Origin: Drosophila miranda
Lineage: Eukaryota > Arthropoda > Insecta > Diptera > Drosophilidae
Length of the DNA: 64,000 nucleotides
Direction of reading: 5' to 3'
Assembly (NCBI RefSeq): GCF_003369915.1
Contig: NW_022881614.1
Location: forward strand, 7,647,001 to 7,711,000
The position numbers and the translations under genes are program-made. The notes below the pieces were generated by a model that ran no database searches, was not told where the DNA came from, and was given only the letters and a program-made list of their open reading frames with translations. Below are positions 21,899-34,262 of the stretch, one piece after another. Position 1 is the first letter of the stretch. Every line of letters starts with the position of its first letter.

Positions 21899-24765
21899 AA
21901 AGGCCCTCCAACGTTAAATTAGATACCCCTAAGGAAAGAAGTAGCAATAAGAATATTTACACTCCCATATATAAGGTTAACCAAGCGGTATTACCCGAAG
22001 CTAGATGGTCCGAGCGCAAGCCGATAAAGGAAAGACAGCGGCAGTACGAACAGGCCAGGAATCGGATAATGGGGGACGAACTCGATGAAAGTATCCGAAC
22101 GGGAGCAGTCAGAGCACAGCGGGCTCGGGACAGGTTTCAGGGGCGCAAGAGGAGGCGGCTCCAGGTGTGTGCTGCAGTCCATTTGGCAATTCGTCAGGAT
22201 GACAGGCCATTCGCACGAGTGAAGTTGGGCCCGAGGACGCTGATGGGACTACTGGATACAGGGGCATCGGTGAGCCTTCTGGGGAAAGGTGGCCTGGAAC
22301 TGATAGGAGAATTGGAGCTGAAACTTCAAGACATAAAGAAATTCTCAGTACAAACAGCGGGCGGCACTCCTCATAAAATACTGGGACATGTGTCGACGGT
22401 GATGACGTATGGAGGCCAGAAGCAGACTATGGAGTTGTTCCTGTGTCCGTGTCCCTCGCTGAAACAACCGCTGTACCTAGGGGTCGATTTCTGGCGGAAG
22501 TTTGGTCTGGCTCCGCATATAGTAGGCCTAGAACGACACAAGGAATTAGCAGAAATTGATGCTGAGGTGCTGACTAGGAGTAGACCAACGGAACCGCACG
22601 AGTTGACGCACACGCAGCAGACACGTCTGGACCAGGTGAAGAACAACTTCAGGGCATTCGACACACATGGTTTGGGAAGAACGACGCTCGAAAGGCACGA
22701 AATTCAATTAATCGAGGGAGCCGTACCCGTAAAGGAGCGATTCTACCCGGTATCTCCCGCGGTGCAAGAGCTGTTGTTTGCCGAGGTGGACGAAATGTTG
22801 CGTCTCGGAGTCATCGAAACCAGCGAGAGCCCGTGGAGCAACCGCGTGACGCTGGTACGGAAGCCGGGAAAAAACCGATTGTGTCTGGATGCGCGGAAAC
22901 TAAACAAATTAACCGTGAAGGATGCTTACCCGCTGCATAGCATTGAGTCAATTCTGAGCCGCGTAGAGGATACTGTGCATCGATTTAAAGCACGCATTTT
23001 GGCAGATAGAGCTGGAGCCTGAAAGTCGGACGTACACAGCATTCACGGTGCCGGGCAGACCACTCTATCAATTTAAATCGATGCCCTTCGGGTTGTGCAA
23101 TGCAGCCCAACGGCTGTGTCGGTTGATGGATCGAGTAATTCCACAACGACTTCGAAGCCATGTCTTTGTATACTTAGACGATCTACTAGTTATTTCCCGG
23201 ACGTTTGAGGAGCATATACACCTGTTAGAGGAAGTGGCCAAGTGTCTCGAGGAGGCAAACCTGACAATTGGAAGAAAAAAATCGAAATTCGGCTATAAAT
23301 ATTTAAAGTATTTAGGGTACATCGTAGGCGACGGCGCACTTAGGACAGATCCGGAGAAAGTACAGGTGATTACCCAAATACCAATGCCAAGGAACGTGAG
23401 ACAAATCCGGAGATTTTTGGGGACAGCTGGCTGGTATCGGCGGGTTATCCGAAATTTCTCGGCACTCTCGGCTCCTCTGACAGACTGTCTGAAAGGAAAA
23501 GGGCAATTTAAGCTGACGGAGGAGGCAGGAAAATCGTTCGAGGAGCTCAAAAAAGCACTTACCAGCGCCCCCGTGCTACATCGCCCAGACCTTAAGAAGC
23601 ACTTCTTCATCCAGTGTAATGCGAGTCACGTGGGGATTGGAGCAGTTCTCTTCCAGAGGGATGATGAAGGAGCAGAGCACCCGATCGCATTCTTTTCGGC
23701 GAAGCTAAGAGGGGCACAGCTCAACTAAAGCGTGCCAGAGAAGGAGTGTCTGGCGGCGGTAAGAGCCATAGAGAAGTTCCGTGCATACGTAGAACTGATG
23801 CCATTCACGGTGATAACAGATCACGCGAATTTGCAGTGGCTCATGCGATTCAAAGCACTGGATGGGAGGCTAGCCAGGTGGTCGTTGGCTCTCCTGGCTT
23901 ATGACTTCGAAATCGAGCACCGCAAAGGAAAGGAAAATATCGTCGCCGATACGCTGTCACGTCCCTTTGACGTTGACGCTATCGACTTCCTGGAGTTCGA
24001 CACCACAGCCTTCGAGGATGAAGAATACCGAAGAAAAATCGAGTCGGTCCAGTGCGATGCGGATGAGTTCCCAGACCTGAAGGTGGAGGAAGGACTGCTG
24101 TTTAAGCGCACACAATTTGGCCGGCCGGAAATAGAGGAGTTTTCGTGGAAGCTATGGATCCCGGAAGCCCTGACGAGCACACTGATCCAACAGGCTCACG
24201 ACAGCGATGTGGCAATGCATGGAGGAATCGCGAGGACACTGGGACGGCTGCGACAGTTCTATTATTGGCCCCGGATGACCGTGCAGGTGAAGGCATATGT
24301 GGCTGATTGTGACACCTGCAAAGAAACAAAAAATTCAACAGCCGAAACCAGAGCCGAGAGGCCGCCATACTTTGTGTTGTTTGGGCAGCACATGTTTATA
24401 GCGGCCGAGATTATAAATTGGCACGCAGACTGGGCGCCCTAAATGATGCACAAATGTCCCCCTTGGCGAGGAGTGACAAGATGGAAATAGTCCGAGATGA
24501 GGTCGGAGGAAACTCTCATTAAGCCTACAACAGAGCGAAGAACAGGTATAATCGAAAAGCTCGAGAAATTAGGTACTCACCGGGTCAGGTAATATATAAG
24601 CGGAATTTCGTGTTGAGCAAATTTAAAAACAACATCAACGCAAAGTTCAGCCCAAAATACGTCAAGTGCCGAGTGATCCGGAGTATGGGCAACAGTCTGT
24701 ACGAGCTGGAGACGTTGCAAGGCTCACGTATTGGGGTGTTTCACTCAAAGGATCTGAAGCAGTAG
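21820..24765 (+). pseudogene. pol: Pol of gypsy copy B, broken
   Basis: Protease (LLDTGAS) and early RT are open to 23022, where the shared RT frameshift near 22980 ends the frame. The RT active site and RNase H start are open from 23048 to a TAA at 23726-23728; copies A and C have TAT there. RNase H and the integrase HHCC region continue to 24442. The integrase core is missing through the same 435-base deletion as copy A, plus a further small deletion before it (CAGGTTCACCGTCC to GGGGG, near 24341). The integrase C-terminus is out of frame and has an extra TAA near 24519. This is the most decayed of the three pol genes. Confidence 0.85.
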
Positions 24766-24907
24766 CCCAGGCATCTCAGTCGATGGAACCAGAGACTCTC
24801 AATCTCAGGGTGTGGGCGATGGCCTACGTTTGGGGCCGCTTAATTGAAAAAGCTCGCCTGCTTGGCACTCCCGTTTCGGCGGAGTAATCCTGGAAACGGT
24901 AGTGTGG

Positions 24908-26905
24908 TGTTATGGGCGGTTTTGGAGAGAGCCGATAGGTATCAGGGCTGGAGAAGAAAGAGACAGCGGCATCTATAGTGGATCCTGGGAAGCAGTGGCA
25001 GAGTTGCGTGGGAGAAAAGGAAACGGGGCGAGGAAGAAAAAAAAGAAGTTTCCGGTGGAGAATAGTAGAGGCCGCACGTGCCCTGAAAGAAAAAGGAAAC
25101 AAAATTGGTGATCGTGGAGACGACGATCCCACCAAGACATCAGCGGCAGGCATCAACTTCAGCGGAAGCGGCGGACATCGGCAGCAGCAGCCCGGTACTG
25201 GCCAGGCCGGAAAACTGGTGCGAGAACCGTCAGCGGAGCACCGACTGGAGACACATTTCTGTCCCCACACACCAACAGGAAGCAACAACCTCTATCAAAG
25301 GGGGCTGCAAATTCGGCCGAAATAGGGTTTATTTTTTTTGTTAGTATTTTTGTGTTAGTATTTGTTTCCTTTATATAAACCTAGATTATTAATTAATAAT
25401 GTTCAAGAAGATAAATAAGAAAATATAATGGATATAAAAGGAAAATTTGAAAAGAGTCATAAGTGAATAGAAAACGGTAGTTGGGTGGGACGAGAGCGAG
25501 AAGAAGAGCGGGACCCTGAATATTCAAAGGGAGCGAATTCAAAAGGTGGCGCTCATGGAAGGGTGGGACCCTGCTAGGGATAACGAAACCAACTATCCCC
25601 GCTGACGAAAGTGCCAACGAGGACAAGTCTGCCCTATAAATTAGATTTGTTTTTATACCCGATACTCAAAATGAATATTGGGGTATATTAGATTTGTGGT
25701 AAAAGTGGATGTGTGTAACGTCCAGAAGGAATCGTTTCCGACCCCATAAAGTATATATATTCTTGATCAGCATCAATAGCCGAGTCGATTGAGCCATGTC
25801 TGTCTGTCCGTCTGTCCGTCCGTCCGTCTGTCCGTTTGTCCGTCCCTATTAGCGCCTAGTGCTCAAAGACTATAAGAGCTAGAGCAACGATGTTTTGGAT
25901 CCAGACTTCTGTGATATGTCACTGCTACAAAAATATTTCAAAACTTCGCCCCGCCCACTTCCGCCCCCACAAAAGACGAAAATCTGTGGCATCCACAATT
26001 TTAAAGATACGGGAAAACCAAAAACGCAGAATCGTAGAGGGTGACTATATCTTTTAGACTGCAGAATTTGAATAAGATCGTATTATTATAATAGCCAGCA
26101 TTCAGAAAACAATTTCATTTTTTCTCGCCCTGTCTCTCTCTAACACACACGTAGCATAGCCGGTTTTGCTTAGAGTAAAACATTAGCGCCTAGATCTCAG
26201 AGACTATAAAAGCTAGAGCAACCAAATTTGGTATCCACACTCCTAATATATCGGACCGAGACGAGTTTGTTTCAAAATTTCGCCACACCACCTTCCGCCC
26301 CCGCAAAGGATGAAAATCTGGGGGTATTCACAAATATCAGAGACTATTAAGGTATAGAGTAACCAAATTTGGTATCCGCACTCCTGTTAGATCTCACTTT
26401 AAAACGTATATCTCAAAATTTCGCCCCACCCCCTTCCGCCCCCACAAAGAACGAAAATCTGTTGCATCCACAATATTGAGGATACGAGAAAAATAAAAAC
26501 GCAGAATCATAGATAATGATCATATCTATCAGATTGCTGAATCTGGATCAGATAAGATCATTTTTATAGCCAAAAGGAACAAATCAATTTGCACTGGCTA
26601 CGCAGCCCCCGACGTCACGATCAGACTGATTTTCTGTCTCTCTCGCACGCACTCTTTGTCGTGTCGTTCAAATTAGCGGCGTCTGCCGGAGTGGCTCTCT
26701 CTCCTACTGACTTAGTATCGGGTATAGCTGTAGAGTTGCGGTGTCCGCTGCAACTCACAACGTTCCCCCTCGTTTTTGTATGTTTTTTGTTTGTTTTTGT
26801 TTTGTTCAATCCGTCCCCTGGCTTATCGGGTCGGAAGCACCCCTGACTTCCCCGTGAGCTAGCTGGGAACGAAAGGCCAGGGTGGCAAAGAGGCGGATCA
26901 TAGCA
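24908..26905 (+). repeat. Gypsy array LTR 3, interrupted by ISY
   Basis: Starts TGTTATGGGCGG, ends before TGGCGCC at 26908. It carries ISY at 25655-26772 in the same T-run position as LTR 2. Confidence 0.85.
25655..26772 (+). mobile_element. ISY element inserted in LTR 3
   Basis: Near-identical to 17985-19089, with the same junctions. Small differences include an extra CTGTCCGTTTGTCC unit in the minisatellite. Confidence 0.9.
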
Positions 26906-28001
26906 AATGGCGCCCAAGGGTAATAGAAGGGATCGATTTTAAGCGCGAGTCTTAAAGACCCGGTGTAAAATGGAACCCTGGTAGAACGAAACTCAGCCGG
27001 CCCGGGAGCCGGGAATAAATCCTAGCCGTCGTAGCCGCTGAGAGGAGTAGATGAGAGGAAAATGGACATGGTAGTTATGTATCGAAAGTAGAAGGGAAGG
27101 AAGTGCGTGTCCCGAGTTGTGGTCCAGGTATTACCAGGTGGTAGTAGCATCGTTGTCCGACTCGTGGAGCTCGCTGTCTGGATCTGAAAAGAGGAGGAGG
27201 TGCCGGAGGATCTATCGAGTCGTGGTCCGGGTTATGTCCAGAGGCATTAACGTCGTTGTCCGATTCTGGGGGATCCACGGTGATCTGAGGGAGCAAACAG
27301 CAAAAGGAGTTGGCACTCAGAAAAAGTAAGCGAAGGAAAATAGAAAGGGGAAAAGAAGGGGGTCCGCTCACCTGCAAAACAATTAATGCAGTTGTCTCTC
27401 GTCCCACCAAACAAATTAAAGGTAAATTTTTGTCTGAAGCAGTTTGGGAATTATATGTTTTTTTTGTTAGTGATTTAGCAGACTATTGGAAAGCCAAAGC
27501 AAGAAAACCCAAAGGGAAATCATTTTTTTTTGAGGACTGACGATCCTCGCTAGCATTGTTTGGAAGCAATTTTAGAAGTAGGCATTAGGCAAGTCATCGG
27601 AAAAAGAGTTTTTGTTTGGGAGAGGAAGTATTTAGTTATTTAGTGTTGCATTTAATTAGGCGATTAATTGTAGATGTAGGTGTTTATTTATTTGATTGAA
27701 TCAGTTTGGATATTTAGATTTATCAATTTATTGATTTAAATTAACCGATTTATGTATTTAAATTTATTTATTTGGTTATCTAAACAGGGAATTAATTATT
27801 CGCTTATTTATTTATTGCACTATTTATTTATTTGTTTTCTCGTTACGATTGAAGTTATTGAGGATTAATTAGCCAGGAACTAGGTGTTTAGTGGAGTAGG
27901 GTAGTCAGATAATAAACAACCCAATTTATTTATCACCAAGACAGTTAAGTAAATAGGGAATAGACGAAGGAAAGGAGTACGTTAGGAAAATTGGTTGATG
28001 A

Positions 28002-29563
28002 GTGACTCGGAGATTTTTAAAGGGTCGGGAAAGACAAGGCGTAGCCCAGAGGCACAGCGCAGGTACCAGCCGTACAACACCGGGGCCGACGACTCGGTCC
28101 CAGGACGGTAAAGCCGGCAGGAGGGCGGAAGGGCCGTCGCAAGTGGCGGAAAACGTACATGCGGGGTTGTACCAGGAGGACCCAGAGGCCGGAGCGGTAG
28201 GAGGTCAACAGCGAACCCGTAAGGACCTGGTGTTACCGTCCGAGTTAAGCTCAGCCGTGAACGCAGCCTTAGCCGAAGCACAGGAGACCTACCGAGCGTC
28301 GCTCGGGCAGCAAATGGAAGCGCTGAGATCGTCAATGCAAGCGGACATGCTAGAGTTCATGCGAGAGATCAACGCTGTGGTGGGTTCGTTAAAAGCGGAG
28401 CGAACGGCGAGTGATGCGAATGGAAGGAATCGGGGATAAAATGCAACTAGTCTGGGAGGAGGTCAACAGGAAGCACCCGCGAACCAGCAAGTGCATCCAA
28501 CGCACTTGTTCGTGGACAACCGAACATTGGAGGCCGATCAGAGGACCCAAGCCGATCAGAGACCCGTGGAGGAGTGGCTGTTCAACGGGATGGGCGCAAG
28601 AGCAAACCCTAACAGGAATCGACCGAGTTTCGGAGAGGCTAGGCAGGAACAAGTGCAGATACGAAGATGGGGACTTAGCTTCGACGGCGATCCAAAGGGG
28701 GTGCCCGTGGCGGAATTCATATTCCGGGTGGAGCATCTACAGACGTCGTATCAGGTACCGTGGGCGGAGGTGTTGAAAGCCTTTCACACATTGGTCAGTG
28801 GCCACGCAAGGGATTGGTACTGGATGCATGTTCGGACGGTAGGAATGCCGGACTGGCCGAATCTGAGATATGGTCTCCAGCAGCAGTTTCAAGTTTGCGG
28901 ACAGAGTTCGAGCGAGAGCCAGAGCTCAGGGAACGCCGACAACCCCACGGGGAGTCGGCGGACCAGTACATCCAGGAGATGTTGGTGTTGAGGTCGAGAT
29001 TGCTGAGTCCGTTCTCGGATTATGATCTAATAAAGATCATAAAGATCAATATTAGGGATGCAATTTCGAGGCTGATTTATCCAATGCAGATACCAAATCT
29101 CCAGAAGCTGCGAGAAGAGTGTGCGGACGCCGAGAAACTGCTGGCGACGCGATGGACAAGGAGCGGTCCAGACCATGGGGGTAGTAGGCGCAGGGAAGAT
29201 CACAAAGTACATGAATTGGATGCGAACACTCACGACCCGGAGGAACAGACCGAGGCATTGGATGCTGTCCATAGGACGAGGGAATCCGGAGGCGACCGCA
29301 CCCAGCTGAAGTGCTGGAATTGCGCTCAGCCGGGTCACACCTATTTTGAGTGTGAGTCGGCCGTGCGTAACCTGTTCTGCTACAAGTGTGAGTCGGCCGT
29401 GCGTAACCTGTTCTGCTACAAGTGCTGGCCCGGGCTGGCCGGGGTCATCCTCCCTAAATGCCCTAAATGTCGGCCGGAAACGCGAAAAGGAGCACGACGC
29501 AATTGGAGGAGTCGAGTACCACGTCGCCGCGAAGCAGCCAATAGAAAGGCCCTCCAACGTTAA
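28002..29563 (+). pseudogene. gag: Gag of gypsy copy C, broken
   Basis: The frame opens at 28002 (MTRRFLKGRERQGVAQ), further upstream than in A or B. It ends at a TAA at 28437-28439 where A and B have a Ser codon. It resumes at 28491 and then shifts at about 28895, where CGTC in copies A and B has become TGC. The remaining part, with the CCHC knuckle and two 36-bp units, reads to 29563; another one-base loss near 29475 alters the last residues. Confidence 0.8.
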
Positions 29564-29713
29564 ATTAGATACCCCTAAGGAAAGAAGTAGCAATAAAAAT
29601 ATTTACACTACCATATATAAGATTAACCAAGCGGTATTACCCGAAGCTAGATGGTCCGAGCGCAAGCCGATTAAGGAAGACAGCGGCAGTACGAACAGGC
29701 CAGGAATCGGATA

Positions 29714-32700
29714 ATGGGGGACGAACTCGATGAAAGTATCCGAACGGGAGCAGTCAGAGCACAGCGGGCTCGGGACAGGTTTCAGGGGCGCAAGAGGAGG
29801 CGGCTCCAGGTGTGTGCTGCAGTCCATTTGGCAATTCGTCAGGATGACAGGCCATTCGCACGAGTGAAGTTGGGCCCGAGGACGCTGATGGGACTACTGG
29901 ATACAGGGGCATCGGTGAGCCTTCTGGGGAAAGGTGGCCTGGAACTGATAGGAGAATTGGAGCTGAAACTTCAAGACATAAAGAAATTCTCAGTACAAAC
30001 AGCGGGCGGCACTCCTCATAAAATACTGGGACATGTGTCGACGGTGATGACGTATGGAGGCCAGAAGCAGACTATGGAGTTGTTCCTGTGTCCGTGTCCC
30101 TCGCTGAAACAACCGCTGTACCTAGGGGTCGATTTCTGGCGGAAGTTTGGTCTGGCTCCGCATATAGTAGGCCTAGAACGACACAAGGAATTAGCCGAAA
30201 TTGATGCTGAGGTGCTGACTAGGAGTAGACCAACGGAACCGCACGAGTTGACGCACACGCAGCAGACACGTCTGGACCAGGTGAAGAACAACTTCAGGGC
30301 ATTCGACACACATGGTTTGGGAAGAACGACGCTCGAAAGGCACGAAATTCAATTAATCGAGGGAGCCGTACCCGTAAAGGAGCGATTCTACCCGGTATCT
30401 CCCGCGGTGCAAGAGCTGTTGTTTGCCGAGGTGGACGAAATGTTGCGTCTCGGAGTCATCGAAACCAGCGAGAGCCCGTGGAGCAACCGCGTGACGCTGG
30501 TACGGAAGCCGGGAAAAAACCGATTGTGTCTGGATGCGCGGAAACTAAACAAATTAACCGTGAAGGATGCTTACCCGCTGCAGAGCATTGAGTCAATTCT
30601 GAGCCGCGTAGAGGATACTGTGCATCGATTTAAAGCACGCATTTTGGCAGATAGAGCTGGAGCCTGAAAGTCGGACGTACACAGCATTCACGGTGCCGGG
30701 CAGACCACTCTATCAATTTAAATCGATGCCCTTCGGGTTGTGCAATGCAGCCCAACGGCTGTGTCGGTTGATGGATCGAGTAATTCCACAACGACTCCGA
30801 AGCCATGTCTTTGTATACTTAGACGATCTACTAGTTATTTCCCGGACGTTTGAGGAGCATATACACCTGTTAGAGGAAGTGGCCAAGTGTCTCGAGGAGG
30901 CAAACCTGACAATTGGAAGAAAAAAATCGAAATTCGGCTATAAATATTTAAAGTATTTAGGGTACATCGTAGGCGACGGCGCACTTAGGACAGATCCGGA
31001 GAAAGTACAGGTGATCACCCAAATACCAATGCCAAGGAACGTGAGACAAATCCGGAGATTTTTGGGGACAGCTGGCTGGTATCGGCGGTTTATCCGAAAT
31101 TTCTCGGCACTCTCGGCTCCTCTGACAGACTGTCTGAAAGGAAAAGGGCAATTTAAGCTGACGGAGGAGGCAGGAAAATCGTTCGAGGAGCTCAAAAAAG
31201 CACTTACCAGCGCCCCCGTGCTACATCGCCCAGACCTTAAGAAGCACTTCTTCATCCAGTGTAATGCGAGTCACGTGGGGATTGGAGCAGTTCTCTTCCA
31301 GAGGGATGATGAAGGAGCAGAGCACCCGATCGCATTCTTTTCGGCGAAGCTAAGAGGGGCACAGCTCAACTATAGCGTGCCAGAGAAGGAGTGTCTGGCG
31401 GCGGTAAGAGCCATAGAGAAGTTCCGTGCATACGTAGAACTGATGCCATTCACGGTGATAACAGATCACGCGAGTTTGCAGTGGCTCATGCGATTCAAAG
31501 CACTGGATGGGAGGCTAGCCAGGTGGTCGTTGGCTCTCCAGGCTTATGACTTCGAAATCGAGCACCGCAAAGGAAAGGAAAATATCGTCGCCGATACGCT
31601 GTCACGTCCCTTTGACGTTGACGCTATCGACTTCCTGGAGTTCGACACCACAGCCTTCGAGGATGAAGAATACCGAAGAAAAATCGAGTCGGTCCAGTGC
31701 GATGCGGATGAGTTCCCAGACCTGAAGGTGGAGGAAGGACTGCGCACACAATTTGGCCGGCCGGAAATAGAGGAGTTTTCGTGGAAGCTATGGATCCCGG
31801 AAGCCCTGACGAGCACACTGATCCAACAGGCTCACGACAGCGATGTGGCAATGCATGGAGGAATCGCGAGGACACTGGGACGGCTGCGACAGTTCTATTA
31901 TTGGCCCCGGATGACCGTGCAGGTGAAGGCATATGTGGCTGATTGTGACACCTGCAAAGAAACAAAACATTCAACACAGGTTCACCGTCCACTCATGGGG
32001 GCCGAAACCAGAACCGAGAGGCCGATTCAAAAACTGTACCTGGATTTCCTGGGTCCATATCCGAGGACTCGAAGTGGCAATGTAGTCATACTAATAGTCC
32101 TCGATCACATGTCGAGATATGTCTGGTTGAAGGCTTTGCCTAAGGCGACGTCTTCGGCCGTGATCCGATTCTTGTACGCCGAGGTCTTCGCGCAGTTTGG
32201 CGTGCCTGAAATAGTGCATACCGATAATGGAAAGCAATTTGTGTCAGCTGAATTCTCTCAATTCCTGGATAGGAGAATCATAACGCACCTGAAGTCGGGG
32301 AACTATGCACCGCAGGCGAACGCGGCCGAACGAGTGAACCAGACTGTACTGGCAGCAATAAGGACATACGCTAGTGAGGATCACACGCGCTGGGACGAGA
32401 AGCTGACGGAGATCCAGTGTGTGGCTAGGAGCGCTATACACACGGGTATCGGGACGTCGCCATACTTTGTGTTGTTTGGGCAGCACATGTTTACTAGCGG
32501 CCGAGATTATAAATTGGCACGCAGACTGGGCGCCCTAAATGATACACAAATGTCCCCCTTGGCGAGGAGTGACAAGATGGAAATAGTCCGAGATGAGGTC
32601 CGAGGAAACTCTCATGAAGCCTACAACAGAGCGAAGAACAGGTATAATCGAAAAGCTCGAGAAATCAGGTACTCACCGGGTCAGGAAATATATAAGCGGA

Positions 32701-32861
32701 ATTTCGTGTTGAGCAAATTTAAAAACAACATCAACGCAAAGTTCAGCCCAAAATACGTCAAGTGCCGAGTGATCCGGAGTATGGGCAACAGTCTGTACGA
32801 GCTTGAGACGTTGCAAGGCTCACGTATTGGGGTGTTTCACTCAAAGGATCTGAAGCAGTAG
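29714..32861 (+). pseudogene. pol: Pol of gypsy copy C, one frameshift
   Basis: Protease and early RT read 29714-30667; the shared RT frameshift lies near 30622. From 30693 to 32861 a single 722-codon frame carries the RT active site VYLDDLLV, RNase H, integrase HHCC zinc region and integrase core with the D, D and E residues (LDFLGPYP, HTDNGKQF, NAAERVNQ), then the C-terminal domain. Next to A and B it lacks a few codons near 31742. Apart from the RT lesion and this small gap, the polyprotein is open, so copy C represents the structure before the integrase deletion. Confidence 0.85.
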
Positions 32862-33003
32862 CCCAGGCATCTCAGTCGATGGAGCCAGAGACTCTCAATC
32901 TCAGGGTGTGGGCGATGGCCTACATTTGGGGCCCCTTAATTGAAAAAGCCCGCCTGCTTGGCACTCCCGTTTCGGCGGAGTAATCCTAGAAACGGTAGTG
33001 TGG

Positions 33004-33085
33004 TGTTATGGGCGGTTTTGGAGAGAGCCGATAGGTATCAGGGCTGGAGAAGAAAGAGACAGCGGCATCTATAGTGGATCCTGGG
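33004..33085 (+). repeat. Gypsy array LTR 4, left piece
   Basis: Starts TGTTATGGGCGG and breaks after GATCCTGGG, where a BEL/Pao LTR begins. The LTR resumes at 44049 with CTGGGAAGCAGTGG. Confidence 0.9.
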
Positions 33086-33414
33086 TGTTCAGGCCAGCCT
33101 TAAACAATTTCCGCGCACTGTGCCAACTCCGTGCGCCCCGGTCCCAACTCGCTCTCGCGCGCTCGGAGGGGCGCTCGGATCCACAATCCACGATCCACAC
33201 GGCGCTCACGGCAGAAAAAGCACCATAAGGCATAGAGTTAAGGAGTTACGATTTCACCCCCGCTTCAGACGGCCGATCTACCGCGCGACCGTCCAACCAA
33301 ATACACACACATAATTATATATATACCACTAAACATAACGGTTTTCATTTCTTATGACGGCTACAGCAATTGCGTTGTGGGAGAGTTGAGCTTCGATCCG
33401 CCCCACTACAAAGA
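33086..33414 (+). repeat. BEL/Pao 5' LTR
   Basis: Matches 43720-44048 over its length. It is followed at 33415 by TTGGTCCTTCGAGCCGG, a good tRNA primer-binding site of the kind seen in BEL elements. Confidence 0.8.
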
Positions 33415-33860
33415 TTGGTCCTTCGAGCCGGATCTTCGCCTTCCCCATAAGGAGAAGCTCACCCCAGCCAGCATCGGCGGATCGCTCCAAGTTCAAGATA
33501 AGTACTCTTCGATTGTGCCTAACAACAGTGCAGTGATTTTGTGCGAGTTTTCCATCCCAGTCCGAGTTCCCGTGGCATATGTACATATGTATGTATTTAT
33601 TTCTCGCTCTAGCTCCAAATTAAACCATACTTCGTTCTGCCAACGGTTGTGGCTTCCTACTTATCCAAAGGTTTAATTTGATCCGAGCTAACTCCTGCGT
33701 TCAGCTTCCGATCCAGTGTAAATAATATTCTTACCTCTCCAGCTACCAGCTGAGCTTTCGTTGCTAACATACATACATAGTACATACATGTATGTACACA
33801 TCGCAACGCAATCCAAGCGGCTGGCAACAAACATAAAGGCATGTTCTTGCAATTATTTTT

Positions 33861-34260
33861 ATACCCGATACTCAAAATGAGTATTGGGGTATATTAGATT
33901 TGTGGTAAAAGTGGATGTGTGTAACGTCCAGAAGGAATCGTTTCCGACCCCATAAAGAGTGCGTGCGAGAGAGACAGAAAATCAGTCTGAGCGTGACGTC
34001 GGGCGCTGCGTGGCCACTGCAAATTGATTTCTTGCTTTTGGCTACAAAAATTATCCGATCTGATCCAGATTCAGCAATCTGATAGATATAGTCATTAGCT
34101 ATGATTCTGCGTTTTTAGTTTTCTCGAATGTGCAATATTGTGGATGCAACAGATTTTCCTTCTTTGTGGGGGCGGAAGGGGGTGGGGCGAAATTCTGAGA
34201 TATACGTTTTATAGTGAGATCTAACAGAAGTGCGGATACCAAATTTGGTTACTCTAGCCT
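33861..34260. mobile_element. Rearranged ISY fragment
   Basis: 33861-33957 is the forward ISY start (ATACCCGATACTC to CCCCATAAAG). At 33958 the sequence switches to reverse-orientation ISY (AGTGCGTGCGAGAGAG to CTCTAGCCTTA), so the element is internally inverted and deleted. A Tc1-like element abuts it at a TA. Confidence 0.8.
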
Positions 34261-34262
34261 TA

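Larger units (their letters stand above)
19223..24907 (+). mobile_element. Ty3/gypsy element copy B, internal region
   Basis: Same layout as copy A, with the fuller leader. It shares with A the integrase-core deletion and with all copies the RT frameshift. It shares its flanking ISY-bearing LTR type with copy C. Confidence 0.85.
26906..33003 (+). mobile_element. Ty3/gypsy element copy C, internal region
   Basis: The only copy that keeps the integrase catalytic core. Gag is broken, and pol is open from just after the shared RT frameshift to its end. Confidence 0.85.

Noticed and set aside
33356..33676. Open frame across the BEL LTR and leader (99 codons from 33377)
   Set aside because: It spans the LTR end and the primer-binding site, so it is non-coding element sequence.
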